Of a DNA stretch of 9,084 bases, positions 1 through 6,201 are shown one piece after another; within the stretch, counting starts at the first letter, position 1, and each line of letters begins with the position of its first letter. The notes beneath the pieces are model-generated. The model saw nothing but the letters and a program-made list of their open reading frames with translations. It did not search any database and had not been told where the DNA came from. Origin of the DNA: an uncultured Polyangiaceae bacterium (GTDB lineage: Bacteria > Myxococcota_A > Polyangia > Polyangiales > Houyiibacteriaceae); assembly GCA_947258625.1 (NCBI GenBank), contig CAMYJN010000060.1, forward strand, positions 1-9,084, given 5' to 3'. Both the position numbers and the translations under genes were made by a program.

Positions 1-419
1 TAGCAGCGTCGGATCCGGAGCTCGATGCCCTCCTCAATCAGATCCAGAATGATTTATTCGAAGTGGGTGCGGAGCTAGGCTCGACGGCCGAGCGCAAACA
101 GAAAAGTATGATGCCTCTGATCGCTGAGGCGCAGGTGGAAGCCCTCGAGCGTGCGATCGACAAATACGAAGAGGGCCCACCTCCACTGACCTCGTTCGTT
201 TTGCCGGGCGGAAGCGAAGCCGCGGCGAGGTTTCACGTCGCGCGCTGCGTTTGCCGCCGCGCTGAGCGCTCACTCGTTGCGCTCGGCGCACAGGAGACGC
301 TTCGGGGCGAGCTTTTCCGCTACATCAATCGGCTGAGCGATCTCCTCTTCGTTCTGGCCCGATATGCCAACCACCGCGCGGGCGTCGAAGACATCCCCTG
401 GAAGGGCCTGGGCGACTAA
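1..419 (+). CDS. PduO-type cob(I)alamin adenosyltransferase, C-terminal part (5' truncated by window)
   Basis: The enzyme transfers the 5'-deoxyadenosyl group of ATP to cob(I)alamin, giving coenzyme B12 in the cytoplasm. The reading frame is open from base 3 and ends at TAA 417-419, giving about 138 residues of a family usually near 190. A GTG at 63 opens a shorter reading, but the residues before it (LLNQIQNDLFEVGAELGS, from base 30) already match the family, so the true start lies outside the window. Seen in sequence: a FVLPGGS loop (about 199-219), the signature HVARCVCRRAER (about 234-269), whose Arg-Arg and Glu correspond to the ATP-binding residues known in human MMAB, and the YINRLSDLLFVLAR helix (about 321-362). 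These motifs identify the PduO/MMAB type rather than the CobA or EutT types. No propanediol or B12 synthesis genes are adjacent, so the use of its product cannot be told. The next gene is convergent. Confidence 0.93.
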   Translation, partial: AASDPELDALLNQIQNDLFEVGAELGSTAERKQKSMMPLIAEAQVEALERAIDKYEEGPPPLTSFVLPGGSEAAARFHVARCVCRRAERSLVALGAQETLRGELFRYINRLSDLLFVLARYANHRAGVEDIPWKGLGD

Positions 420-1918
420 GGCATGTCCTCGGGGTCGAGGCTGAAGTCGCGCGTTCCCACCCGACCGTCGCCGAGCACGTCCCCAGGCAAGTCGAGCCCT
501 TCGCGCATCTCTTCGATCGCCTCGTAGAGCGCCGCCCGCTCTGCCGACAGCTGTCGAATGATCGTGGACCCCCACTGGCGCTTCGCTCGTATCTTAATCG
601 ACGTCCAGGTACGCCTGACCAGCTCCAGGTAAACCAAGGCCAGTGCGCCGCCAAACGCGCCGATCAAAAAGGTCGTGATGCCGGCGCGCCAAGGCGCCCG
701 AGGAATGCCAGCGAAGGAGTTGTGGAGCTCGAGCTGTCCGAGTCCCACTAGCAGGGCGAAGATCAACCAGGCGAGCGGGAACAAGATCAGGCCGGTGAGC
801 AGCTTGATCGTCGCGGTGTCTTTGTACTGCCTCGATGCGATGCGAGAGAGGACGTTGATGAGGAAGTAGGGCGCAGCATTGATCAAAAGACCCAGGACCA
901 GGACGGGAGGAAATACTAGGAACACCACGGCGGCTTGGGCAGTCAGCAGGACGGGAAGCCATTTGGATTCGATCGGGGGCGGTTTGTCGAGGTCGTCGTC
1001 CTCGAGCTTCACCTCGCGGAGCGCGGCATCATAGGCCTTGACGCGATCGAGCAAGGCTTGGACTCCGTCGGGATCGGTTCGGAGCCGCGCGTAGTACGCT
1101 TTCCAAACCCTCGCCATACCCAAGGAGCGCTCGGCCATGTCGGGAGCCTTGAGGCTTACGCCGGCTCGCTTTGCCCGCTCGGCCCGGACCAGGCTTCGGA
1201 CGCGGCTCATCAGCTGGTTCAGCTCCCAGCTTTCGGTTGCGTGGGTCACCTCTTGAAGCACCGGCTCGAGAACCTGGGTCAGCTCGCTGCTTCGAGCACG
1301 CAGGGCCTCGTCGTCACCTTCCGGAATCGGTGCCGCGAGCTCGCTGGGGAGCATCAACGGCGCGTGGAAGTCGACCAGCACATCAGATCGGAACATCGTC
1401 TTGTCGTCGTAGTGAAGGCCGACCGGGATGATCACAGGGGGAACGCCGTTCTCCCCACTGAGTTGCTTGGCACGGTAGTAGAGCCGCGCCGCGCCGGTCT
1501 TGAGCTCCTGGAGAAAAGGATCGTCGTGACTGACGCCTTCGGGGAACAAGGCCGCAAAGCCGCCGTCGCAGACTGCTTGAGCCATCGCGTCGAGGCTCTT
1601 TTGGTTGGCCTCTCGTCGCGCGTCGACGTTTCCGTCTTTTGCATCGGCCGCGCGAAAGATCGGGACGGTGCCCAGCGCGCGCATCAGGCGCCCGACGATC
1701 GGCCACGAGAACAGCCCGTGCCGCGCTCCAAACACGACGCGACGCGGAAAACCGCTAAGGATGAGCGCTGGATCCACCAATCCATTCGGGTGCCAGGCGA
1801 TCAGAATCCCGCCACCGGTCTTCGGGACGCGTTCGACCCCGCTCACCTCCACGCGGCGAAAGAACAGTCCTACGAGAAACCGCACCAGGCGCACCGCGTT
1901 GCTACGCTCGATCTTCAC
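416..1918 (-). CDS. PlsC-like 1-acylglycerol-3-phosphate acyltransferase family protein with C-terminal membrane domain
   Basis: A 500-residue protein, probably transferring an acyl chain to a glycerolipid at the inner membrane. The N-terminal 230 residues form an LPLAT domain: block I is HPNGLVDP (H43 to D49), block II GTVPIFR (83-89), block III FPEGVSHDDPF (125-135) followed by KTGAARL, and VIIPVGLHY (162-170) is block IV-like. The catalytic His-to-Asp gap is five residues, one more than the textbook HX4D. Residues 230-315 are charged and helical. From 319 come hydrophobic segments at about 320-358, 371-394 and 411-434, then a basic, coiled-coil-like tail. Plain PlsC is about 240 residues, so this is a longer, Gat-like architecture; whether the acceptor is glycerol-3-phosphate, lysophosphatidate or another lipid is unclear. 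The start is GTG at 1918; no in-frame alternative lies just upstream. The stop overlaps that of the convergent adenosyltransferase gene. Confidence 0.88.
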   Translation of the reverse strand: MKIERSNAVRLVRFLVGLFFRRVEVSGVERVPKTGGGILIAWHPNGLVDPALILSGFPRRVVFGARHGLFSWPIVGRLMRALGTVPIFRAADAKDGNVDARREANQKSLDAMAQAVCDGGFAALFPEGVSHDDPFLQELKTGAARLYYRAKQLSGENGVPPVIIPVGLHYDDKTMFRSDVLVDFHAPLMLPSELAAPIPEGDDEALRARSSELTQVLEPVLQEVTHATESWELNQLMSRVRSLVRAERAKRAGVSLKAPDMAERSLGMARVWKAYYARLRTDPDGVQALLDRVKAYDAALREVKLEDDDLDKPPPIESKWLPVLLTAQAAVVFLVFPPVLVLGLLINAAPYFLINVLSRIASRQYKDTATIKLLTGLILFPLAWLIFALLVGLGQLELHNSFAGIPRAPWRAGITTFLIGAFGGALALVYLELVRRTWTSIKIRAKRQWGSTIIRQLSAERAALYEAIEEMREGLDLPGDVLGDGRVGTRDFSLDPEDMP

Positions 1919-1986
1919 CCTTTGATTGTATCCCGACGAAAAGGCGGCTGTCCCCTTTTCCCGATACGCGCTAGACCCAGCGGGTC
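1919..1986. promoter_or_regulatory. Divergent intergenic spacer with possible promoter for the acyltransferase
   Basis: This 68-bp spacer must hold the 5' signals of both divergent genes unless transcription enters from outside. On the - strand, TACAAT (1925-1930) lies 18 bases from GGGACA (1949-1954), a poor -35. This would start RNA at or next to the GTG at 1918, implying a nearly leaderless message. On the + strand a perfect inverted repeat, GACCC-AGC-GGGTC (1974-1986), abuts the ATG at 1987 and could fold over the ribosome site; no clear Shine-Dalgarno precedes that ATG. All of this is pattern reading on very short matches and could be chance. Confidence 0.22.
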
Positions 1987-4272
1987 ATGCGACGCGCGCT
2001 AGCTTGGTTTTTGTTGGTTACGTTCGCGGTGGTTGGATCAGGGTGCGACAACAAGACGAAAGATCGAATTGCGACGTCGGATCCGAAGCCGGCCCGAGCA
2101 GGCGTGGCCCCCGCGTCGCAGGGGCCTGCGAGCTATGTAGGCACTCCGAAATGCGCTTCATGTCACGAGGAGCAACACTGGGGCTGGCTCGGGTCGCATC
2201 ATGATCTCGCGATGCAGAAGGCAACGCCGGAGACGGTGCTTGGCAACTTCAACGATGTGAAGGTCAAGCATTTCAAAGAGACCGCCCGCTTCGTTCGTGA
2301 AGGGGATGCGTTTTTCGTGGAAGCGGTGGGCGCAGATGGTGAACGCAGGCGTTTTCCCGTCATCTACACCTTCGGTGTCGAACCGCTGCAACAATACCTC
2401 GTAGAGATCGAGCCCGGACGTCTTCAGTCATTCTTGTTTGCCTGGGATACGCGGCCGAAAGAGCAGGGCGGCCAGCGCTGGTTTCACCTGCAACCAGACG
2501 AATACGTGGAGCCCGGCGACGCCCTACACTGGACCGCGCCCAGCTATAATTGGAACTACTCCTGCGCCGACTGTCATTCGACTGCACTCAAGAAGAACTA
2601 CGATCGCGCAACCAAGCGCTATTCGACCGAGTACTTCGAGATCAACGTCGGTTGCGAGGCCTGCCACGGCGCTGGCTCGCGACATGTCGAGCTCGCTGAG
2701 GCAGCCAAAGCTGCAAAAGACGCTCTACCGGCCAATGCAGGATTCGACCGACGACTTCCTACCCCCGCCGAACGCATCTGGTTGTTTGGCGAAGGCAAAT
2801 CCATCGCATCGCTGAGCAGGTCGGAACCGAGTGATGAAACCGAAACCTGCGCACCCTGCCATTCTCGACGCGCCGATCTAGGCGGCGAGAGCACTAGCTA
2901 CCACGATCGCTACCGTGTTGCGGCCCTCGACGAGCTGCTTTACTTCGACGACGGTCAGATCCGAGACGAGGTCTACGTCTACGGCTCGTTCCTCCAGAGC
3001 AAAATGCACGCCGCCGGCGTCATTTGCAGCGACTGCCACGATGGCCACAGCACGAAGCTTCGCTTGGATGGCAATGCCTTGTGCAGCCGCTGCCATCAGG
3101 CCGACGTCTACGACACCGCTAAGCATCTTTTTCACGAGGCGGGGACCCCAGGCAGCCTTTGTACCGACTGCCACATGCCCGAGCGCACGTACATGGTGCA
3201 CGATGACCGAGCCGATCACCGGTTCGGCATTCCGCGCCCAGCGCTTGCCGCCAAACTCGGTGCACCGGATGCCTGCACCGATTGCCATGTAGACAAAAGC
3301 GCGAATTGGGCTGAACGAGAGATCGCCAAACGCTTCGATAGCCGCGTTGAGCATCCGTTTGCCGAAGCGCTTCACGCAGCCCGCACGCAACGGCCCGAAG
3401 GCGAGCCGGGCCTCGTGGAGCTCGTAGCGGTGGGCAAAGCGCCAGCCATCGTTCGGGCAACGGCGCTCCTCGAGCTCCGCAATCTCGGATCTCCTGCGCT
3501 CCCCGCTTTGCTGATGCGCGCCAGCAGCGACGCAAGCCCGATCGTTCGACGCTCGGTCGCGGTGGCTGCACGAGACCTGCCGCCCGAACAGCGGGTCGAA
3601 GTCGTACGTCCACTGCTAAGGGACAAAGCGCGATCGGTTCGCGTCGAAGCGGTTGCTGCCGTGCTCGGGGTTCGTGCAGGTGATTGGAGCCCGACGGATC
3701 GCGCTGCACTGAAGCGCGCGACCGCGGAGTACATCGAGGCCCGTTCGTTCAACACGGACCGGGGCGAAGGCTTGATCGACATGGCACACGTTGCAATGTT
3801 GGCCGGCGACTTCAAGCACGCCGAGGAGAACCTCCGCGAGGCGCTCGACATCGACCCGACGTTTACCGCGGCTTACGTCAACCTTGCCGACCTCTATCGA
3901 ACTCGAGAGCGAGACGAAGAGGCCGAGTCGACCCTTCGCGAAGGGTTGAACAGGGCGGCAGACGAAGCGGCTGTCGAGTTCGCGCTGGGCCTCACCTTGG
4001 TTCGCTTGGGACGCCACTCCGAAGCCGTCTTGCACCTTCGCCGCGCATACGAGATGCGTCCTGAAACGATCCGCTTCGGATACGTCTATGCGGTTGCCCA
4101 GTTTGACGGCGGACAGCGCGAGGCGTCCCTACGCACGCTCGAGCAAATGCAGAGACGCTACCCGGCGAATCGAGACGTCCTTCAGCTGCTCGCCGGTTAC
4201 AACCAGCAGATGGGTCGAGCGAAGGCCGCGGAGCGATACGCCACGAAGCTGCAAAAGCTCAACGCCCCTTAA
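1987..4272 (+). CDS. Octahaem c-type cytochrome lipoprotein with HEAT and TPR repeats
   Basis: A 761-residue exported protein. An N-terminal hydrophobic signal ends in VVGSGC with Cys20, a plausible though imperfect lipobox, so it is probably lipid-anchored outside the inner membrane. Eight CXXCH haem-binding motifs begin at Cys56, 193, 223, 288, 347, 366, 392 and 430. The first and third (CASCH; GCEACHGAGSRH) resemble the cytochrome c554 type. A haem-free stretch of about 130 residues rich in Trp, Tyr and Phe lies between haems 1 and 2. Residues about 475-565 look like HEAT repeats (paired VR helices), and about 594-760 form roughly five TPRs. The haem part would carry electrons and the repeats would bind partners. 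No CXXCK motif is seen, so a nitrite-reductase (NrfA) type active site is unlikely. Substrate and partner are unknown. ATG 1987 is chosen because the signal peptide begins there. It leads a possible operon of four genes. Confidence 0.88.
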   Translation: MRRALAWFLLVTFAVVGSGCDNKTKDRIATSDPKPARAGVAPASQGPASYVGTPKCASCHEEQHWGWLGSHHDLAMQKATPETVLGNFNDVKVKHFKETARFVREGDAFFVEAVGADGERRRFPVIYTFGVEPLQQYLVEIEPGRLQSFLFAWDTRPKEQGGQRWFHLQPDEYVEPGDALHWTAPSYNWNYSCADCHSTALKKNYDRATKRYSTEYFEINVGCEACHGAGSRHVELAEAAKAAKDALPANAGFDRRLPTPAERIWLFGEGKSIASLSRSEPSDETETCAPCHSRRADLGGESTSYHDRYRVAALDELLYFDDGQIRDEVYVYGSFLQSKMHAAGVICSDCHDGHSTKLRLDGNALCSRCHQADVYDTAKHLFHEAGTPGSLCTDCHMPERTYMVHDDRADHRFGIPRPALAAKLGAPDACTDCHVDKSANWAEREIAKRFDSRVEHPFAEALHAARTQRPEGEPGLVELVAVGKAPAIVRATALLELRNLGSPALPALLMRASSDASPIVRRSVAVAARDLPPEQRVEVVRPLLRDKARSVRVEAVAAVLGVRAGDWSPTDRAALKRATAEYIEARSFNTDRGEGLIDMAHVAMLAGDFKHAEENLREALDIDPTFTAAYVNLADLYRTRERDEEAESTLREGLNRAADEAAVEFALGLTLVRLGRHSEAVLHLRRAYEMRPETIRFGYVYAVAQFDGGQREASLRTLEQMQRRYPANRDVLQLLAGYNQQMGRAKAAERYATKLQKLNAP

Positions 4273-4373
4273 AGCCGGCGCTGCGGCTCGGCCCCGGCGC
4301 GCGCTCACAGGACGGCCCATGCCGTTTGCGTCTTGACGGATGCCAGCGCCGCATGAGAGACCGAAAAGCGCCA

Positions 4374-4901
4374 ATGCCTTTCCTCGAGATCATGCATGCC
4401 TACTTTCGCGGCGAGCGCATCGAATCACTCTACTTCATCGTTCCAGTCGGGGTTGCGATGGTGGCGTTTGCGGCGCTTACGTTACGCGCCGAGCGCGGCG
4501 GCTTCGCTTGGGGCCTGGCCGTGCCTCTCATCGTGTTTGGGCTCTTCGCGATCGGCGTCGGGGCGGCGGTCGGGCTTCGCACGGCGGGGCAAGTCGCAGG
4601 CATCGAGGCTGGATTTCACGGCGACGCGGGCGCCATGCTGGCCGAAGAGCTCCCGCGCATGCAGAAGGTCAATGAGAACTGGCCCATCTACATCGGGATG
4701 TGGACGACCTTGGTTCTGGTTGGGATGGGGCTGCGTTTCGGCTTGAAGGCGGACTGGGCGCACGGCGTAGGTCCGGCGCTCATTTTAATCGGAGCGGTTG
4801 GCTTCCTCATCGACGGATTTGCCGAGCGGCGCGCCAGACCCTACACCGAAGCCCTGGAAAATCTTGCTGCGGACGAGCAAGTCGAGGTTCCAGCCGAGTG
4901 A
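4374..4901 (+). CDS. Four-helix integral membrane protein of unknown function
   Basis: I do not recognise this family. From ATG 4374 it has 175 residues with four probable membrane helices at about 20-37, 44-68, 104-122 and 131-148. The helices come as two hairpins joined by a 35-residue soluble loop containing an acidic/basic helix (AEELPRMQKVNENWP). The N-terminus is amphipathic (MPFLEIMHAYFRGERIES) and the C-terminus is acidic. The frame is open upstream, with ATG at 4353 and TTG at 4326 as alternatives adding 7 and 16 residues; the added part is basic and polar, and no strong Shine-Dalgarno settles the choice. The gene lies 101 bases after the cytochrome and 7 bases before the next gene. 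That position suggests a link to the cytochrome, but no haem- or quinone-binding motif is obvious. It does not look like an enzyme. Confidence 0.72.
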   Translation: MPFLEIMHAYFRGERIESLYFIVPVGVAMVAFAALTLRAERGGFAWGLAVPLIVFGLFAIGVGAAVGLRTAGQVAGIEAGFHGDAGAMLAEELPRMQKVNENWPIYIGMWTTLVLVGMGLRFGLKADWAHGVGPALILIGAVGFLIDGFAERRARPYTEALENLAADEQVEVPAE

Positions 4902-4908
4902 TCGAACG

Positions 4909-5439
4909 ATGGATGTCGTCTGTTTCGAGTTGACCGAACATGGTCGCTTGAGCGAGGTCGACCCCGCTGAGGCCCAGCGGCGCTGGCGCGCCGGTGACGG
5001 AGCCTTTTGGATCCGCCTCCAAGAGTGCTCCATGGCAGAAGCTGAACTCCTTCTCGACGAAATCGGCGTGGAAGGCCTGCTCAAGACGCGAGTGCTCGGG
5101 TCGGGTCAGGGAACGAGTTTCGTGGCTTTGCGACAAAGCGTTTTTGCCGAATGGTCCGTGTTTGCTGATGAGGCATGCAGTCGACGCTCGGAGATTGCAG
5201 CGCTGTGCCTCCCTAAGCTGATCGTCACGTTGCGGTCGGAGCCGATCGAGGTGCCCGCCGAAACGCTGGAGTCGCTGGATCTTTCAGACCTCGGGCCCGC
5301 TTCAATATCAACGGTCCTATGCTCGATGCTCTTGTGGCACGGGGAGAGGACTACACGTGCGGCGCGCGCGGCTGGTTCGATTGAGGGGGTCACGGACGGC
5401 GGTACGAGTGGGTTTCGATCGAGGCTTCGTTCGCGCTAA
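4909..5439 (+). CDS. Small soluble protein resembling the N-terminal domain of CorA/ZntB metal transporters
   Basis: From ATG 4909 the product has 176 residues and no membrane segment. Its order of motifs follows the cytoplasmic domain of CorA: a WIRL strand (34-37, compare WIDL), an AEAELLLDEIGV helix (43-54), a strand SFVALRQSVF (70-79), then SEIAALCLPKLIVTLRSEP (94-112), equivalent to the CorA strand that ends in LVTVH, and a helix at 130-154. What follows in CorA, the long stalk helix and two membrane helices with the GMN pore signature, is absent: the frame ends at TAA 5437-5439 and the next gene begins 9 bases later, leaving no room for it. The frame is open back to 4798, but that part overlaps the previous gene. 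Homology is judged by eye and is moderate; it may be a divergent regulatory relative, or a decayed transporter. Start 7 bases after the preceding stop suggests translational coupling. Confidence 0.62.
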   Translation: MDVVCFELTEHGRLSEVDPAEAQRRWRAGDGAFWIRLQECSMAEAELLLDEIGVEGLLKTRVLGSGQGTSFVALRQSVFAEWSVFADEACSRRSEIAALCLPKLIVTLRSEPIEVPAETLESLDLSDLGPASISTVLCSMLLWHGERTTRAARAAGSIEGVTDGGTSGFRSRLRSR

Positions 5440-5448
5440 GCTGCACGC

Positions 5449-6162
5449 ATGACTCGTCTGGTAATCGTCTCGTCGCTGCTCCTTTTCGTATTCGCGTGTA
5501 AGGCTCGAGAACCGCCCGCCGAGCCGCAGGAGCCTTTGAAAGTCGTCGAAGAACCGCCCCCAGACACCGCCGAGGCTGCCGTGCAACCGAAGGACACCGA
5601 GACCGAGCTGGTTGCCGAACAGCCCGTCGCTGCCGAACCCGCCAAAGCGGTTGACCCAGATCCCGTGCAACCGGCGCGCGACCTCGCGGCCGAATTGGGC
5701 GCCGCGATCGGAAGCCCCGCGGACTGCCTCCGTGACTATCGACCGGCCAGCGCGACCACCATTCGCGTCAGCGTCCGCGCCGTCGTGCGCCCAACCGGAA
5801 TGGTCATCGAGCCGAGCGCGAGCGGCGGAGGGCTATCGGCGAACGACCTTCGATGCGTCGAGCAGCGAGCCGGCGACGTGACCCTGTCGCCCCTGAGCGG
5901 GGCAGCGTCGGAACGTGTCACTGCCGTTGTCAACATCGACTACCAGCCTCCTCGGGTCGAGGAGTACGACGTCGGTGTTCCGACGCCAAAGCTCGAGAAC
6001 GTCGTTCAACCCCTTCCAAAGAAGAAGCCAATCCCTCCGAGTGGGATACCGATCGAAGGTCCAGCGCCAGACCGCATCGAGGGGCCGAGCGGAGTCCCGA
6101 TCGAGGGGCCGAGCGGGGTCCCGATCGAGGGGCCCAAACCAAAGCCGATCGAAGGTTACTAG
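5449..6162 (+). CDS. Lipoprotein with TonB/AgmX-like C-terminal-type domain and IEGP octapeptide tail
   Basis: A 237-residue secreted protein. Residues 1-16 are a short hydrophobic signal ending at Cys17 (LLFVFAC), the likely lipidation site. Residues 18-75 are a Pro/Glu/Val/Ala-rich linker of the kind that spans periplasm or cell wall. Residues about 77-167 look like a compact alpha/beta domain of the TonB/AgmX type: a helix, Cys93, strands around TIRVSVRAVVRPTGMV (104-119), a helix with RCVEQ (Cys136), and a strand VTAVVNIDY (157-165). Cys93 and Cys136 could form a disulfide. After a KKK-Pro stretch the tail holds five IEG motifs exactly eight residues apart (202, 210, 218, 226, 234). The domain call rests on overall pattern and is tentative. 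It starts 9 bases after the CorA-like gene. The partner is unknown. Confidence 0.8.
   Translation: MTRLVIVSSLLLFVFACKAREPPAEPQEPLKVVEEPPPDTAEAAVQPKDTETELVAEQPVAAEPAKAVDPDPVQPARDLAAELGAAIGSPADCLRDYRPASATTIRVSVRAVVRPTGMVIEPSASGGGLSANDLRCVEQRAGDVTLSPLSGAASERVTAVVNIDYQPPRVEEYDVGVPTPKLENVVQPLPKKKPIPPSGIPIEGPAPDRIEGPSGVPIEGPSGVPIEGPKPKPIEGY
6052..6159 (+). repeat. 24-bp in-frame tandem repeat coding IEGP octapeptides
   Basis: Units begin at 6052, 6076, 6100 and 6124, with a partial fifth at 6148. The units at 6076-6099 and 6100-6123 differ by one base (A/G at the third position of a Gly codon), a silent change. The first and fourth units keep only the ATCGA(A/G)GG core and diverge in the second half. 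The repeat stays in frame and encodes the C-terminal tail of the lipoprotein. The near identity of the middle units points to a recent duplication by slippage or recombination. Confidence 0.9.
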
Positions 6163-6201
6163 TTTGACGGCAGTTCGAGGTGTTCGCGAGACGGACGCGC
6201 T
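6163..6201. other. Convergent 39-bp spacer, no terminator recognised
   Basis: Two genes end here tail-to-tail (stops at 6160-6162 on + and 6202-6204 on -). The spacer shows no stem followed by a T-run on either strand; only the four-base self-complementary CGCG at 6185-6188 and 6196-6199 could pair. Termination must be factor-dependent or lie inside the neighbouring genes. Confidence 0.35.

Noticed and set aside
935..2002. A 355-codon open frame on + opposite the acyltransferase gene
   Set aside because: It lies wholly across a well-supported gene, its product is low in hydrophobic order and matches no family, and such frames are common opposite GC-rich coding sequence.
1967..2002. Direct repeat CGCGCTAG at 1967-1974 and 1995-2002
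   Set aside because: Eight bases in GC-rich DNA, with the second copy inside the signal-peptide codons; probably chance.
2878..3390. A 170-codon - strand frame inside the cytochrome gene
   Set aside because: It is antisense to the stretch that encodes four of the CXXCH motifs and shows no recognisable protein pattern.
4273..4298. Hairpin AGCCG-N6-CGGCT just after the cytochrome stop
   Set aside because: The stem is only 5 bp, has a competing pairing (GCCGG/CCGGC) and no T-run follows, so it is not a convincing terminator.
4798..4908. Longer start for the CorA-like protein at 4798
   Set aside because: The extra 37 residues overlap the end of the membrane-protein gene and look like out-of-frame sequence; ATG 4909 directly follows the stop.
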